From positions 1 through 45,834 of the forward strand of contig CAMAPQ010000013.1 in NCBI GenBank assembly GCA_945860125.1: a stretch of DNA of 45,834 nucleotides, written 5' to 3'. The notes under the pieces are model-generated. The model did no database searches and was not told the origin of the DNA. It worked only from the letters and a program-made list of their open reading frames with translations. Below are positions 17,342-33,237 of this stretch, piece by piece. The stretch's first letter is position 1, and each line of letters starts with the position of its first letter. Position numbers and translations under genes: made by a program. This DNA is from Klebsiella pneumoniae (GTDB taxonomy: Bacteria > Pseudomonadota > Gammaproteobacteria > Pseudomonadales > CAMAPQ01).

Positions 17342-17423
17342 CAGCGCTGGTTTCGTAAAGTAGCAGCGCTGTTTCCGTAAAGTAGCAGCGCTGTTTCCGT
17401 AAAGTAGTGGCGCTATTCCCATA
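17336..17423. repeat. Four-copy 22-bp tandem repeat at the damX stop
   Basis: Four head-to-tail 22-bp units begin at 17336, 17358, 17380 and 17402. The first three start AAGTAGCAGCGCTG and the middle two are identical; the fourth is diverged. The palindrome CAGCGCTG recurs in the first three. The TAG stop of damX is bases 4-6 of unit 1, so the array could have grown from the gene's own 3' end. Confidence 0.85.
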
Positions 17424-17477
17424 AAAAAGTGCCGCTGCCATTGCCTATCTCTTTGTTTTCTATTGATTTAATTTATT

Positions 17478-17505
17478 TTGAAAATCTAAGTGCCGGTGTT
17501 AGAAT
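17478..17505 (+). promoter_or_regulatory. Predicted sigma-70 promoter of gltB
   Basis: TTGAAA (17478-17483) and TAGAAT (17500-17505) are 16 bp apart, with a TG one base before the -10 hexamer (an extended -10 element). It lies about 90 bp upstream of the gltB start, between the tandem array and a leader hairpin, so gltBD is likely transcribed independently of aroB-damX. Confidence 0.55.
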
Positions 17506-17508
17506 GTT

Positions 17509-17530
17509 CCTCCCTCTGCGAATAGGGAGG
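17509..17530 (+). promoter_or_regulatory. Leader hairpin upstream of gltB
   Basis: CCTCCCT (17509-17515) pairs perfectly with AGGGAGG (17524-17530) around an 8-base loop. It sits at the expected transcription start of the promoter above. A run of Gs follows, and nine Ts occur 16 bases further on (17547-17555). The distance to that T-run makes a simple terminator unlikely. The pairing could sequester the start of the leader or act in attenuation. Confidence 0.35.
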
Positions 17531-17595
17531 GGGGGCATTTCTGCGCTTTTTTTTGAGTCAAGAATCATTATTACTGATGTTTTATGGAAGGGTCG

Positions 17596-23491
<5,896 letters not shown>

Positions 23492-23557
23492 CCTTAGGTT
23501 TATTTTGAATTATATTATTTGGATTGGATGAAAAATCACTTTAAATTTTAGGTATAA

Positions 23558-24613
23558 ATGAAAAAATTAATCAATGATCGTCTTATTAGGGCTCTCAATA
23601 GAGAGCCTGTTGACTGTACACCTGTTTGGATTATGCGTCAGGCTGGTAGATATTTGCCTGAGTATCGCGCTGTTCGAAAAAAGGCTGGCGATTTTATGGT
23701 TTTATGTAAAACGCCTCAGCTTGCTTGTGAGGTTGCTCTTCAGCCTCTTGAGCGTTTTGATTTGGATGCAGCCATTCTTTTTTCAGACATTTTAACTATT
23801 CCTGATGCTATGGGTTTAGGTTTGTATTTTGAGTCCGGTGAAGGACCAAAGTTCAAGAAGAAAATTAAGACTCGTCTTGATTTTGAGTCGTTAGAGATTA
23901 TAGATGTTGAGAAAGATCTTGGTTATGTGATGAAAGCTGTAGCCTTGATTGCCTATGAGTTAAGATCAAAGGTTCCGTTAATTGGTTTTAGCGGAAGTCC
24001 TTGGACGCTTGCTTGTTATATGGTTGAGGGCGGTAGCAGTAAGGATTTTAATGGGGTCAAAAAAATGGCTTATGAAGATCCTAGGTTAATGCATGATTTG
24101 CTGGATAGGTTAACTGTTATAATTGCTGCTTATTTGATTGCTCAGGTTAAGAGTGGGGTGCAAGTTCTTCAGGTGTTTGATAGCTGGGGTGGTTTGCTTA
24201 GCTCTGAAAGTTATAGTGTGTACTCTCTTGATTATATTAAAAAAGTGATTTCTCTGGTTCGGGCGGCAGGCTGTTCTGTGCCAATCATCCTCTTTACAAA
24301 AGGTGGCGGTTTGTGGTTGGAGACCATGCTGGACTCTGGCGCTGATTGTATTGGTTTAGATTGGACTATTGATATTGCTCATGCGAAGAGGATTGTTTCT
24401 GGCAGGGTTAGTCTTCAGGGGAACTTAGATCCTTGCGTTTTATATGGTTCTAAGGATGATATTAGGAAGGAAGTGATTAGAATTTCCTCTGCCTTCTCTG
24501 GTAGTCATCCTGGCCATGTTTTTAACTTAGGCCACGGTATTTTGCCTGATATTGATCCCTTTAAAGTTGCTTTTCTTGTTGAAAGTATTCATGAGTTAAC
24601 TTTGGTTGGTTGA
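23558..24613 (+). CDS. hemE: Uroporphyrinogen decarboxylase
   Basis: This enzyme removes the four acetate carboxyls of uroporphyrinogen III to make coproporphyrinogen III in haem synthesis. The N-terminal signature [16 protein letters not shown] (about 22-37) carries the substrate-binding Arg residues, then [17 protein letters not shown] with the catalytic Asp. The second signature, [17 protein letters not shown] (about 144-160), and GLDWTIDI and the C-terminal [11 protein letters not shown] are present. Its 351 residues match the family. It follows gltD after 66 bp, with AAATTTTAGG before the ATG. The 198 bp after it are T-rich and carry the rpsL promoter. Confidence 0.96.
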   Translation: MKKLINDRLIRALNREPVDCTPVWIMRQAGRYLPEYRAVRKKAGDFMVLCKTPQLACEVALQPLERFDLDAAILFSDILTIPDAMGLGLYFESGEGPKFKKKIKTRLDFESLEIIDVEKDLGYVMKAVALIAYELRSKVPLIGFSGSPWTLACYMVEGGSSKDFNGVKKMAYEDPRLMHDLLDRLTVIIAAYLIAQVKSGVQVLQVFDSWGGLLSSESYSVYSLDYIKKVISLVRAAGCSVPIILFTKGGGLWLETMLDSGADCIGLDWTIDIAHAKRIVSGRVSLQGNLDPCVLYGSKDDIRKEVIRISSAFSGSHPGHVFNLGHGILPDIDPFKVAFLVESIHELTLVG

Positions 24614-24712
24614 GTTATTGTTGGTTTTTTTTCCTGTTTTTTGTTGTTTTTTTAGGTTTTTTTTGGATTATGTGGTTGTTTTGGCGCTGCTTTTAAACAT
24701 GTGTTGTCTTTG

Positions 24713-24741
24713 TTGACATGCTTCCTTTCAGCGTATAGAAT
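24713..24741 (+). promoter_or_regulatory. Strong sigma-70 promoter of the ribosomal protein cluster
   Basis: TTGACA (24713-24718) and TAGAAT (24736-24741) are separated by exactly 17 bp, a near-consensus promoter about 70 bp ahead of rpsL. The leader after it contains CCAAATTGG (24774-24782), a short palindrome, and then the S12 ribosome site. No other promoter this good is seen before rplQ. Confidence 0.85.
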
Positions 24742-24811
24742 CACACGTCCTTGCGATACCCTCGATATTTTACCAAATTGGTACGCGTAACTTCGGAGTG
24801 AAGAGATCATT

Positions 24812-25186
24812 ATGGCGACAGTTAATCAGCTTATAAGAAAGCCAAGGTCAAAGAAATTATTTAAAACTAATGTTCCTGCTTTGCAGGGTTGTCCTCAAAG
24901 GCGAGGCGTGTGTACACGAGTTTACACTACAACCCCAAAAAAGCCCAATTCTGCAATGAGGAAGGTTTGTCGTGTTAGGCTTACCAATGGTTATGAGGTC
25001 ACTTCGTACATTGGTGGAGAAGGGCATAATTTGCAAGAGCATAGTGTTGTTTTGGTTCGTGGCGGTCGAGTAAAGGACCTTCCTGGTGTTAGATATCATA
25101 CCGTTCGCGGTTCTTTAGATACATCTGGGGTGAGTGCTCGTAGGCAGGCTAGATCTAAGTATGGTGCGAAAAGGCCTAAGAAGTAG
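24812..25186 (+). CDS. rpsL: 30S ribosomal protein S12 (uS12)
   Basis: S12 sits at the decoding centre and controls accuracy. All 124 residues align with the E. coli protein, including [20 protein letters not shown] and [13 protein letters not shown]. The Lys at 43 (numbered with Met) and the Lys of VKDLPG are the wild-type residues whose substitution gives streptomycin resistance. It is the first gene of the str group, with GAAGAGATC before the ATG. Arginine codons are about half AGA/AGG. Confidence 0.98.
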   Translation: MATVNQLIRKPRSKKLFKTNVPALQGCPQRRGVCTRVYTTTPKKPNSAMRKVCRVRLTNGYEVTSYIGGEGHNLQEHSVVLVRGGRVKDLPGVRYHTVRGSLDTSGVSARRQARSKYGAKRPKK

Positions 25187-25223
25187 TTTTTTAAATTAAT
25201 GCTTTAGTTTGGGGTTTTAGTGT

Positions 25224-25694
25224 ATGCCAAGAAGAAGGGTTATCGGCAAAAGAGACATTCTTGCTGATCCAAAGTACGGAAGTAAAGTGGTGGCAAAATT
25301 TATAAACCATGTGATGACTTCGGGAAAGAAGTCTGTCGCAGAGAGAATTGTTTATGGTGCTCTAGAGTTATTGGCTGTAAGGTCTGGAAAGAGCGCGGTA
25401 GATACTTTTGAGGGTGTTTTGGATGGCTTGAGGCCTTCCGTTGAGGTTAAGTCAAGAAGAGTTGGCGGTGCAACTTATCAGGTTCCTGTTGAAGTAAAGT
25501 CAAGCAGAAGAACTGCTCTTGCCATGAGATGGTTGGTTGATTCTGCAAGAAAAAGAAGCGAGAAATCTATGCCTCAGAGGCTTGCGGGTGAAATGCTTGA
25601 TGCTTTTGATGGTAAAGGCGGCGCTGTAAAGAAAAAAGAAGAAGTGCATAGAATGGCTGAGGCCAATAAGGCGTTTTCTCACTATAGGTTTTAG
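25224..25694 (+). CDS. rpsG: 30S ribosomal protein S7 (uS7)
   Basis: S7 nucleates folding of the 16S rRNA 3' major domain and lines the E site. The opening [20 protein letters not shown] and the [16 protein letters not shown] and [14 protein letters not shown] segments are family signatures. Its 156 residues equal the E. coli K-12-type short-to-medium form. It lies 37 bp after rpsL. In E. coli S7 represses translation of its own operon from the rpsL-rpsG gap, but this gap is too short here to show the long E. coli structure. Confidence 0.98.
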   Translation: MPRRRVIGKRDILADPKYGSKVVAKFINHVMTSGKKSVAERIVYGALELLAVRSGKSAVDTFEGVLDGLRPSVEVKSRRVGGATYQVPVEVKSSRRTALAMRWLVDSARKRSEKSMPQRLAGEMLDAFDGKGGAVKKKEEVHRMAEANKAFSHYRF

Positions 25695-25716
25695 TTATTC
25701 GGAGTAATTTTCAAGC

Positions 25717-27810
25717 ATGAGCCGTAAAACCCCTCTTAGCCACTATAGAAATATAGGGATATGTGCCCACGTAGACGCAGGTAAAACCACTACTACAGAA
25801 AGAGTTCTTTTCTATACCGGTGTTCTCCATAAAATTGGAGAAGTTCATCAGGGTACGGCTGTCATGGATTGGATGGAGCAAGAGCAGGAGAGGGGTATTA
25901 CTATCACTTCTGCTGCCACAACATGTTTCTGGGATGGGATGGCTAGGAATTATGAGAAGCACCGTATCAATATTATTGATACTCCCGGCCACGTAGATTT
26001 TACGATTGAGGTGGAGCGTTCTTTGAGGGTGCTTGACGGCGCTGTTGTTGTTTTTTGTGGTACCGCTGGTGTTGAGCCTCAGTCTGAGACGGTATGGCGC
26101 CAAGCAAACAGGTATGGTGTTCCTAGGGTAGTTTTTGTTAATAAGATGGATAGGCCTGGTGCTGACTTTCTTCGTGTTGTTGATCAGGTAAGAAAAAGGC
26201 TTGGTGCTAAAGTTATTCCTGTTCAGCTTAATATAGGTTCTGAGGAGAATTTTAAGGGCGTCATAGATCTTGTGATTATGAAGGCTATTTATTGGAACGA
26301 GGAAGATAAGGGTTTAACGTTTGAGGTTAAGGATGTGCCCTCTGAGTTACTTGTAAAAGCTGAGGAGCTTAGGGAATCTATGCTTGAGGCTGTAGCGGAG
26401 ACCGATGAGGATTTGCTATCTCGCTATCTTTCTGGTGATGAGTTGTCTGTTGTTGAGATTAAGTCTGCGCTAAGAAAACTTGTTATATCTAATGAAGTGG
26501 TTTTGGCTCTTTGTGGATCAGCCTTTAAGAATAAGGGGGTTCAGGCTGTTTTAGATGCTGTTATTGATTATTTGCCTGCGCCTAATGATGTTCCTCCGAT
26601 AACAGGGCTTCTTGAAGATGGTTCGGAGGCTAGTCGCTTGTCAGATGATGCTGAGCCTTTTTCAAGTTTGGCTTTTAAGATAGCAACCGATCCTTTTGTG
26701 GGTATTTTGACTTATTTTAGGGTTTACTCTGGCGTCCTTCGTTCTGGAGATACGGTATATAACCCTGTCAAGGATAGAAAAGAGAGGATTGGTAGGCTTT
26801 TGCAGATGCACGCTAACTCTCGAGAAGAGATTAAAGAGGTTTATGCGGGTGATATTGCTGCCGCTGTTGGTGTAAAAGATGTTACGACTGGTGATACGCT
26901 TTGTGATGTTAAGCAGGTGATTACCTTAGAGAAAATGGATTTTCCTGAGCCGGTGATTTCTGTTGCTGTTGAGCCAAAGTCTAAGCCGGATCAGGAGAGA
27001 ATGGGTTTGGCGTTAGGTCGTCTCGCGCAAGAAGATCCATCCTTTAGAGTTAGAACTGATGAGGAAACTGGTCAGACTATTATTTCTGGTATGGGTGAGC
27101 TGCATCTTGAGATTATTGTTGATAGAATGCGTCGTGAGTTTAAGGTTGAGGCAAATATAGGTAAACCTCAGGTTGCTTATAGGGAGACTATGAGAATTCC
27201 CTCTGAGGCTGAAGGGAAGTATGTTAAGCAGACTGGTGGTCGTGGTCAGTATGGTCACGTTAAGATCCGTTTTGAGCCGATAGGTTTAGATAAAGACTTT
27301 GAGTTTGTTGAAGAGGTTCACGGTGGTAGTGTTCCGAGAGAGTATTTTGGCGCTATAGAAAAAGGCGTGGTGCAACAGCTTAGTCAAGGTGTTCTTGCTG
27401 GTTATCCTGTTGTCGGTGTTCGGGCTATTTTGTATGACGGCTCATACCACGAGGTTGATTCAAATGAGAATGCGTTCAAGATGGCTGCAATGATGTCAAC
27501 AAGGGATGGCGTTCGTCTTGGAAAAGTTGTTTTGCTTGAGCCGGCTATGAAGGTTGAGGTAGTTATGCCTGAGGAGTATACGGGTGATGTCACTGGTGAC
27601 TTAAATAGACGTAGAGGTGTTCTTCTTGGTATGGACGACAATGCGGCAGGTAAGATAGTGCGAGCTGAGGTTCCTTTGTCTGAGATGTTTGGTTATTCCA
27701 CGGATGTCAGGTCTATGACTAAGGGTCGGGCAACTTTTGCTATGGAGTTTTCTCGGTATGTTGAAACTCCCCAGAGTATTGCTGATGCGGTTGTTAAGCG
27801 ATCTGTTTAG
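25717..27810 (+). CDS. fusA: Elongation factor G
   Basis: This translational GTPase drives translocation and, with RRF, ribosome recycling. It has 697 residues with G1 AHVDAGKTT (17-25), switch [14 protein letters not shown]3 DTPGHVDF and G4 [10 protein letters not shown]. Domains II-V follow with the conserved [14 protein letters not shown] and the domain IV loop [15 protein letters not shown]. The [13 protein letters not shown] segment of domain IV is intact. It lies 22 bp after rpsG with CGGAG before the ATG. It is a standard single-domain-set EF-G of the main type. Confidence 0.98.
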   Translation: MSRKTPLSHYRNIGICAHVDAGKTTTTERVLFYTGVLHKIGEVHQGTAVMDWMEQEQERGITITSAATTCFWDGMARNYEKHRINIIDTPGHVDFTIEVERSLRVLDGAVVVFCGTAGVEPQSETVWRQANRYGVPRVVFVNKMDRPGADFLRVVDQVRKRLGAKVIPVQLNIGSEENFKGVIDLVIMKAIYWNEEDKGLTFEVKDVPSELLVKAEELRESMLEAVAETDEDLLSRYLSGDELSVVEIKSALRKLVISNEVVLALCGSAFKNKGVQAVLDAVIDYLPAPNDVPPITGLLEDGSEASRLSDDAEPFSSLAFKIATDPFVGILTYFRVYSGVLRSGDTVYNPVKDRKERIGRLLQMHANSREEIKEVYAGDIAAAVGVKDVTTGDTLCDVKQVITLEKMDFPEPVISVAVEPKSKPDQERMGLALGRLAQEDPSFRVRTDEETGQTIISGMGELHLEIIVDRMRREFKVEANIGKPQVAYRETMRIPSEAEGKYVKQTGGRGQYGHVKIRFEPIGLDKDFEFVEEVHGGSVPREYFGAIEKGVVQQLSQGVLAGYPVVGVRAILYDGSYHEVDSNENAFKMAAMMSTRDGVRLGKVVLLEPAMKVEVVMPEEYTGDVTGDLNRRRGVLLGMDDNAAGKIVRAEVPLSEMFGYSTDVRSMTKGRATFAMEFSRYVETPQSIADAVVKRSV

Positions 27811-27841
27811 TTTGTTTTTGTTTTATTAGAGGTGAGTTAAA

Positions 27842-29032
27842 ATGTCCAAAGGAAAGTTTGAAAGAACTAAGCCTCACGTTAACGTTGGTACGATAGGCCA
27901 TGTTGATCATGGGAAGACCACATTAACTGCTGCCTTGACTAAGGTTTGCTCGGATACTTGGGGTGGTGAAGTTAAGGCTTTTGATCAGATTGACAATGCG
28001 CCAGAAGAGAGGGCGAGAGGTATAACCATAGCTGCATCTCATGTTGAGTATCAGTCAGAGAAAAGACATTATGCTCATGTTGATTGTCCAGGCCATGCTG
28101 ACTACATAAAAAATATGATTACCGGTGCGGCTCAGATGGATGGTGCGGTTTTAGTTGTTTCCGCTGCAGACGGTCCTATGCCTCAGACAAGGGAGCATAT
28201 ACTGTTGGCTCGTCAGGTCGGAGTCCCTTATATTGTTGTGTTTCTTAATAAGGTTGATATGGTCGATGATGAGGAGCTAATTGAGTTAGTCGAGATGGAA
28301 GTGAGAGAGCTTTTGGATCAGTATGAATTTCCTGGTGATAATACGCCAATTATTCGTGGTTCTGCGCTTAAAGCTTTGCAGGGCGAAAAAACCCCTATAG
28401 GCGTTGAGTCTGTGGTGAAGCTTGTTCAGGCTATTGATAGTTATATCCCTTTGCCTGAGCGCGCTATAGATGGTGCTTTTTTGATGCCTATAGAGGACGT
28501 TTTTTCTATTTCTGGTCGGGGCACGGTTGTAACTGGTAGGGTTGATAGAGGAATAGTTAAGATTGGCGATGAGTTGGAGATCGTTGGGGTAAAAGATACT
28601 CAGAAGACAATCTGTACTGGTGTTGAGATGTTCAGGAAGTTATTGGATGAGGGTCGTGCTGGTGATAATGTGGGTGTTTTGCTTAGGGGCACAAAAAGGG
28701 ATGATGTTGAGCGTGGTCAGGTTTTGGCAAAGCCAGGCAGTATTAAGCCGCACAAAGTATTTGAGGCAGAAGTTTATATCCTTAGCAAGGAAGAAGGTGG
28801 AAGGCATACGGCCTTTCTTAAAGGCTACAGGCCTCAGTTCTACTTCAGGACAACTGATGTGACGGGCGAAGTAACTCTTCCTGATAGCGTAGAAATGGTT
28901 ATGCCTGGTGATAACGTTAAGTTAGTTGTTTCTTTGCTTTCTTCTGTTGCGATGGAGGAAGGTCTCCGCTTTGCAATTAGGGAGGGCGGCAGGACTGTTG
29001 GGGCAGGTGTTGTTACCAAGGTTATTGTTTAG
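27842..29032 (+). CDS. tuf: Elongation factor Tu
   Basis: This GTPase carries aminoacyl-tRNA to the ribosome. Its 396 residues show G1 GHVDHGKT (19-26), switch [10 protein letters not shown]3 DCPGH and G4 NKVDMVDD. Domains II and III follow with [13 protein letters not shown] and the C-terminal [12 protein letters not shown], where elfamycins bind. Positions that are strongly fixed in E. coli vary slightly, for example [11 protein letters not shown] in place of GITINTSHVEY. It follows fusA after 31 bp with AGAGGTG. Only one copy is in the window; a second tuf elsewhere is possible. Confidence 0.98.
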   Translation: MSKGKFERTKPHVNVGTIGHVDHGKTTLTAALTKVCSDTWGGEVKAFDQIDNAPEERARGITIAASHVEYQSEKRHYAHVDCPGHADYIKNMITGAAQMDGAVLVVSAADGPMPQTREHILLARQVGVPYIVVFLNKVDMVDDEELIELVEMEVRELLDQYEFPGDNTPIIRGSALKALQGEKTPIGVESVVKLVQAIDSYIPLPERAIDGAFLMPIEDVFSISGRGTVVTGRVDRGIVKIGDELEIVGVKDTQKTICTGVEMFRKLLDEGRAGDNVGVLLRGTKRDDVERGQVLAKPGSIKPHKVFEAEVYILSKEEGGRHTAFLKGYRPQFYFRTTDVTGEVTLPDSVEMVMPGDNVKLVVSLLSSVAMEEGLRFAIREGGRTVGAGVVTKVIV

Positions 29033-29110
29033 ATTTTTTTTTTGGATTCTGAAGTTCAGTTTAAAAATTACTGACTTAGTAAACATTTTTTTGAGTGTAG
29101 GAAAATAGCT

Positions 29111-29422
29111 ATGAATAAGCAAAAAATTAGAATTAGACTTAAGGCTTTCGATCATAGATTGATTGATCAGTCATCCCAAGAGATTGTTGAGACGGCAAAG
29201 CGTACTGGTGCTCATGTTCGGGGTCCAATACCTCTCCCTGTGAAGATTGAGCGTTTTACTGTGCTTGTTTCTCCTCACGTAGATAAAGATGCTAGGGATC
29301 AGTATGAAATAAGAACTCATAAAAGATTGATAGATATACAGGAGCCAACTGATAAGACGGTTGATGCTTTGATGAAGCTTGATTTGGCTTCAGGTGTTGA
29401 GGTGCAGATAAGTTTAAGTTGA
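29111..29422 (+). CDS. rpsJ: 30S ribosomal protein S10 (uS10)
   Basis: S10 is a 30S head protein and, as NusE, a partner of NusB/NusG in antitermination. Its 103 residues keep [34 protein letters not shown] and [11 protein letters not shown], which is very high similarity to E. coli. It opens the S10 group after a 78-bp gap from tuf. That gap has a run of ten T at 29035-29044 but no clear stem, and I see no E. coli-type L4 leader. Confidence 0.97.
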   Translation: MNKQKIRIRLKAFDHRLIDQSSQEIVETAKRTGAHVRGPIPLPVKIERFTVLVSPHVDKDARDQYEIRTHKRLIDIQEPTDKTVDALMKLDLASGVEVQISLS

Positions 29423-29448
29423 TTTTGATTAATCTTGAGGCGTTTTTT

Positions 29449-30084
29449 ATGTTAAATGTTTTTTTAGGCAAGAAAATGGGGATGACCCAAGTTTTTCGGC
29501 CAGACGGCCTTGTTTTGCCTGTGACTGTAATCGAGTTATTGCCTGGTTATATTTCTCATATCAAAATAGAGGAAAAAGATGGCTATTCTGCTGCCTCTTT
29601 AGCTTTTGGTTTAAAGAAAAGAAGTTTGGTGAAAAAGTCTGAAATTGGCCAGTCAATCAAGCTGGGTGCTGCTGTGCCTCAGTATTCTTTTGAGGTAAAA
29701 ATTTCAACGGAGGATTTGTTATCAGCTGGGTTGAGTGTAGGCTCTGAGTTATCCTCTGGGTTTATTGATGGCGACATTGTTGATGTTTCTTCAGTATCAA
29801 AAGGAAAAGGTTTTGCTGGTGTAGTTAAGCGTTGGGGTTTTGCTTGTCAAGATGCAACTCACGGAAATTCTTTATCTCACAGAGCTCCGGGGTCAATAGG
29901 TCAGAGGCAGTCTCCTGGTAGAGTGTTTAAAGGAAAAAAAATGTCCGGCCATCTTGGTGCTTCTCGTTGCACTATAAAGAATCTTGAAGTTGCTCGCTTT
30001 ATTGCTGATCGAGGATTGCTGCTTATTAAGGGTGGTGTTCCTGGGCATGTTGGAACACCAGTCCTCATTAAGCGTAGTCGGTAA
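29449..30084 (+). CDS. rplC: 50S ribosomal protein L3 (uL3)
   Basis: L3 helps start 50S assembly and reaches the peptidyl transferase centre. The mature start is MLNVFLGKKMGMTQVF at 29449, preceded by TTGAGG; upstream in-frame codons are not part of the protein. The loop GSIGQRQSPGRVFKGKKMSG keeps the Gln that PrmB methylates. Its 211 residues are close to E. coli (209). The stretch between residues 40 and 110 is more diverged than the C-terminal half. Confidence 0.96.
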   Translation: MLNVFLGKKMGMTQVFRPDGLVLPVTVIELLPGYISHIKIEEKDGYSAASLAFGLKKRSLVKKSEIGQSIKLGAAVPQYSFEVKISTEDLLSAGLSVGSELSSGFIDGDIVDVSSVSKGKGFAGVVKRWGFACQDATHGNSLSHRAPGSIGQRQSPGRVFKGKKMSGHLGASRCTIKNLEVARFIADRGLLLIKGGVPGHVGTPVLIKRSR

Positions 30085-30116
30085 GTCTTGAAAGTCTGAT
30101 TTTGTTGGAGAAAGTG

Positions 30117-30719
30117 ATGATTTTAAATCGATGTGATTTAGTAACTGTAAGTACATTTCAGAAGCTTTCTGGTGTGCAATATAATGAGCCTTTGGTTCAT
30201 CAGGTTTTGGTTTCCGAAATGTCAAATATTCGGCAGGCATCAAAATCTCATAAGAGCAGGTCTCAAGTTGCTGGTGGTGGAAAAAAACCTTGGAAGCAAA
30301 AAGGTTCTGGGAGAGCTAGGGCTGGTTCGATACGTAGTCCAATTTGGCGAGGCGGCGGAAAAACGTTTGCTTCTGATAATCATAATTTCAAGAAGAAAAT
30401 TAATAAGAAGATGTTGCGTGGTGCCTTGCTTTCTGTTTTGTCTGAGCTTGTCAATCAGGATAGGTTGTTTATTGTTGAAAGTTTTTTAGTTGATCGTATT
30501 AGTACAAAAGATGCAAATTTATCCATAAAGTCTCTTATTGGAGACGTTTCGTCAACGCTTGTATTTACTGATCCTACAGAAGAAGCTAGTAAGTCTTTTA
30601 GAAACCTGCAACGGTTGGACTGCACTGTTCAGGAAAATCTAACTCTATATTCTCTTCTAAAGAATGATGTCGTGGTTTTTGACCGTATAGCAATTGAAAC
30701 TTTTATGGGTAGGTTGTAA
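30117..30719 (+). CDS. rplD: 50S ribosomal protein L4 (uL4)
   Basis: L4 lines the exit tunnel with its long loop and, in E. coli, represses the S10 operon. The loop is conserved as KSHKSRSQVAGGGKKPWKQK followed by GSGRARAGSIRSPIWRGGG. The C-terminal third, which in E. coli helps regulation and binds RNase E, is diverged. The start at 30117 (MILNRCDL) has GGAG seven bases upstream; it gives 200 residues against 201 in E. coli. Confidence 0.95.
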   Translation: MILNRCDLVTVSTFQKLSGVQYNEPLVHQVLVSEMSNIRQASKSHKSRSQVAGGGKKPWKQKGSGRARAGSIRSPIWRGGGKTFASDNHNFKKKINKKMLRGALLSVLSELVNQDRLFIVESFLVDRISTKDANLSIKSLIGDVSSTLVFTDPTEEASKSFRNLQRLDCTVQENLTLYSLLKNDVVVFDRIAIETFMGRL

Positions 30720-30721
30720 TT

Positions 30722-31012
30722 ATGATACTGAGTAATTCTCTTGACCCTATTATTCTGAAGGGTCACCATGTTTCTGAGAAGTCATCTCTAAATGCAGTGA
30801 ATCAGTGTTATGTTTTTGTTGTGTCTTTGTCTGCTTCTAAGTTGGCGATAAAATATGCTGTAGAATCATTTTTTAAAGTAGATGTTGAAAGGGTTAACAC
30901 TCTTAATCAAAAAGCAAAAAATAAGTCATTTAAGGGTAAGCAATATAAATCGGAAAATCTTAAGAAAGCTTATGTCTTTTTAAAAGACGGTTTTTCTATT
31001 GATTTAAATTAG
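30722..31012 (+). CDS. rplW: 50S ribosomal protein L23 (uL23)
   Basis: L23 lies at the tunnel exit and docks trigger factor and SRP. It keeps [11 protein letters not shown] near the N-terminus, [20 protein letters not shown] and [10 protein letters not shown], and is 96 residues long. Its ATG comes two bases after the rplD stop, so translation is probably coupled. It is among the more diverged proteins of the cluster. Confidence 0.93.
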   Translation: MILSNSLDPIILKGHHVSEKSSLNAVNQCYVFVVSLSASKLAIKYAVESFFKVDVERVNTLNQKAKNKSFKGKQYKSENLKKAYVFLKDGFSIDLN

Positions 31013-31025
31013 TGGGGTTGAGTAT

Positions 31026-31850
31026 ATGGCGTTAGTTACCTCTAAACCTACTTCTCCAGGTAAGAGATTTCTGGTTAGAGTTTCGCGTGGTAATCTTAGT
31101 AAACTTAGGCCGCTTAAGTCACTGCTTTCTGTTATAAGTAAAAAAAGCGGAAGAAATAGCGCTGGCCGTATATCGGTTAGGCATCATGGCGGCGGCCATA
31201 AAAAGCTTTATAGGCTTATAGACTTTAAAAGAGACAAGCTGTCCATCCCTGCTTTGGTTGAGACTATAGAATATGATCCTTATAGAACGGCTAATATAGC
31301 CCTTCTCAAGTATTCTGATGGAAGTCGGCGTTATATATTGGCGCCTAAAGGGCTTATTGTGGGCTCCTCTGTTGTATCTGGCACCGGTAGTCCTTTGTCT
31401 GTTGGCAATAGTATGCCTATTAGGGATATCCCTGTTGGCTCTCTTATACATTCCATTGAGTTAAGACCCGGCAAAGGCGGTCAATTAGCAAGAAGTGCTG
31501 GGGCCTATGCTCAGCTGATGGCTAAAGATGGTTCTTTTGCTGTTCTTCGGTTGAAGTCTGGTGAAACACGTAAAGTTCTTTTGTCTTGCTCTGCATCGAT
31601 AGGTGAGGTTGGTAATTCAGAGCATAATCTAATTAGTTTGGGTAAAGCAGGTGCTTCGCGTCATAGAGGAAAAAGGCCAACTGTTAGGGGTGTTGCTATG
31701 AACCCAGTGGATCATCCTCATGGTGGAGGAGAGGGTCGTACCTCTGGTGGAAGACACCCTTGTACCCCTTGGGGTAAGCCTACAAAGGGCTATAAAACTA
31801 GAAATAATAAGAGAACAGATTCTGTTATTGTAAGGCGTAGGACCGTTTAA
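31026..31850 (+). CDS. rplB: 50S ribosomal protein L2 (uL2)
   Basis: L2 is needed for subunit joining and peptidyl transfer. Its 274 residues include [31 protein letters not shown] and the C-terminal [17 protein letters not shown] with the conserved His of the HPHGGGEG loop. GGGGTTGAG precedes the ATG. The middle of the protein ([20 protein letters not shown]) matches the family well. Confidence 0.97.
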   Translation: MALVTSKPTSPGKRFLVRVSRGNLSKLRPLKSLLSVISKKSGRNSAGRISVRHHGGGHKKLYRLIDFKRDKLSIPALVETIEYDPYRTANIALLKYSDGSRRYILAPKGLIVGSSVVSGTGSPLSVGNSMPIRDIPVGSLIHSIELRPGKGGQLARSAGAYAQLMAKDGSFAVLRLKSGETRKVLLSCSASIGEVGNSEHNLISLGKAGASRHRGKRPTVRGVAMNPVDHPHGGGEGRTSGGRHPCTPWGKPTKGYKTRNNKRTDSVIVRRRTV

Positions 31851-31875
31851 TTTTTTTATTTTTTCGGAGATTAGA

Positions 31876-32148
31876 ATGCCAAGGTCACTAAAAAAAGGAC
31901 CATTCATTGATTTGCATTTGCTTAAAAAAGTTGAAGCTGCTGTTCGTGATGGAATTAAAAAGCCTATTAAAACGTGGTCTAGGAGATCAATTGTGGTCCC
32001 TGATATGGTTGGTTTGACCATAGCGCTTCATAATGGAAAAATTCATGTGCCTGTATACGTTACTGAGTATATGGTTGGGCATAAGCTTGGTGAGTTTGTT
32101 GTGACTAGAACGTTTAAAGGTCATTCTGGTGATAGAAAAGTTAGGTAG
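31876..32148 (+). CDS. rpsS: 30S ribosomal protein S19 (uS19)
   Basis: S19 is a 30S head protein near the A site finger. It has 90 residues with [39 protein letters not shown] and [35 protein letters not shown] ribosome site precedes it. Six of its seven arginine codons are AGA or AGG. Confidence 0.97.
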   Translation: MPRSLKKGPFIDLHLLKKVEAAVRDGIKKPIKTWSRRSIVVPDMVGLTIALHNGKIHVPVYVTEYMVGHKLGEFVVTRTFKGHSGDRKVR

Positions 32149-32166
32149 CTGAGGAGACGGTTTTTT

Positions 32167-32499
32167 ATGAATTCAGTAGCTTCATTAAAGCAAGTTAGGC
32201 TATCCCCTCAAAAGGCTAGGCTGGTTGCTAATTTAATTAGGGGCAGAAAAGCAAAAGATGCTTTGTCTGTCCTGTCGTTTTTAAAGTGCAAGTCAGGCTT
32301 AATGTACTTAAAGTTGTTGCGGTCAGCTATTTCTAATGCTGATGAATCAAAGGGTATGGATGTAGATCTCTTGTTTATTTCTAAAGTTTTTGTTGATGGC
32401 GGTCCTGTTTTAAAGCGAATCATGCCAAGAGCTAAAGGGAGGGCTGATAGAATAAGGAAGCCTACTTCGCATATTACTTTAGTCCTTGAGCATAGATAA
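32167..32499 (+). CDS. rplV: 50S ribosomal protein L22 (uL22)
   Basis: L22 forms the tunnel constriction with L4 through a long hairpin. VRLSPQKARLVANLIRGRKA at the N-terminus and the hairpin segment VLKRIMPRAKGRADRIRKPT are conserved, the latter including the region where macrolide-resistance changes occur. Its 110 residues equal E. coli. The start follows GAGGAGACGG. Confidence 0.96.
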   Translation: MNSVASLKQVRLSPQKARLVANLIRGRKAKDALSVLSFLKCKSGLMYLKLLRSAISNADESKGMDVDLLFISKVFVDGGPVLKRIMPRAKGRADRIRKPTSHITLVLEHR

Positions 32500-32517
32500 T
32501 TTAGAGGAGCATTAGGA

Positions 32518-33198
32518 ATGGGTCAGAAAGTTAACCCTGTCGGTATAAGGTTGGGAATAAATAAGAAGCATACGTCTACCTGGTATGCAAGTTCTAGGTT
32601 TTACTCAAAGTATTTAATTGCTGATTCAAGAGCAAGAGATTATCTTTTTTCCAAGTTGAAGGGTGCTTCAGTTGGTAGAATAGAGGTTGAGAGACCTGCA
32701 GGTAATGCCAAGATAACCATAAGATCTGCGCGGCCTGGGGTGGTTATTGGAAGGAAAGGTGAGGATGTTGAGAGGTTGAGGGCTGATGTGGCTCTTATTA
32801 TCGGCGTTCCTGTGCAGATAAATATTGAAGAAATTAAGAGGCCAGAGCTTGATGCTAGGCTTGTATCTGAGTCTGTGGCCTCCCAGCTTGAGAAGCGGGT
32901 GATGTTCAGACGTGCGATGAAAAAAGCGGTTCAGTCTGCGCTTAAGGCCGGAGCTCTCGGCATAAAGATTTCGGTTTCTGGAAGGTTGGCGGGTGCTGAA
33001 ATAGCGAGAACTGAGTGGTATAGAGAAGGCAGGGTTCCACTCCACACTTTTAGGGCCGATATAGACTATTGCTCTTCTAGGGCAGAGACTACTTATGGAA
33101 CTATAGGTGTAAAAGTTTGGATTTTTAAAGGTGAGGTTCTGTCTAGTAAGGGGCGGTCATCTCCCGATGATCAAGCTGCGCAAAGAAGAAAAGTTTAA
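32518..33198 (+). CDS. rpsC: 30S ribosomal protein S3 (uS3)
   Basis: S3 guards the mRNA entry tunnel and has helicase activity with S4. [20 protein letters not shown] opens the protein. The KH domain has the loop [14 protein letters not shown], and the second half reads [20 protein letters not shown] and [19 protein letters not shown]. Its 226 residues are slightly short of E. coli (233), with a reduced tail. About 22 of 26 arginines are AGA/AGG by eye count. Confidence 0.97.
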   Translation: MGQKVNPVGIRLGINKKHTSTWYASSRFYSKYLIADSRARDYLFSKLKGASVGRIEVERPAGNAKITIRSARPGVVIGRKGEDVERLRADVALIIGVPVQINIEEIKRPELDARLVSESVASQLEKRVMFRRAMKKAVQSALKAGALGIKISVSGRLAGAEIARTEWYREGRVPLHTFRADIDYCSSRAETTYGTIGVKVWIFKGEVLSSKGRSSPDDQAAQRRKV

Positions 33199-33237
33199 GA
33201 GAGTAATAGGTAAGAAAGCTTAATAAGGTGGCTATTA

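Noticed and set aside
17336-17423. Regular repeats considered as a CRISPR array
   Set aside because: The units are directly head-to-tail with no unique spacers between them.
29033-29110. T-run between tuf and rpsJ as a terminator
   Set aside because: No stem of useful length precedes the T-run; read-through into the S10 group is more likely.
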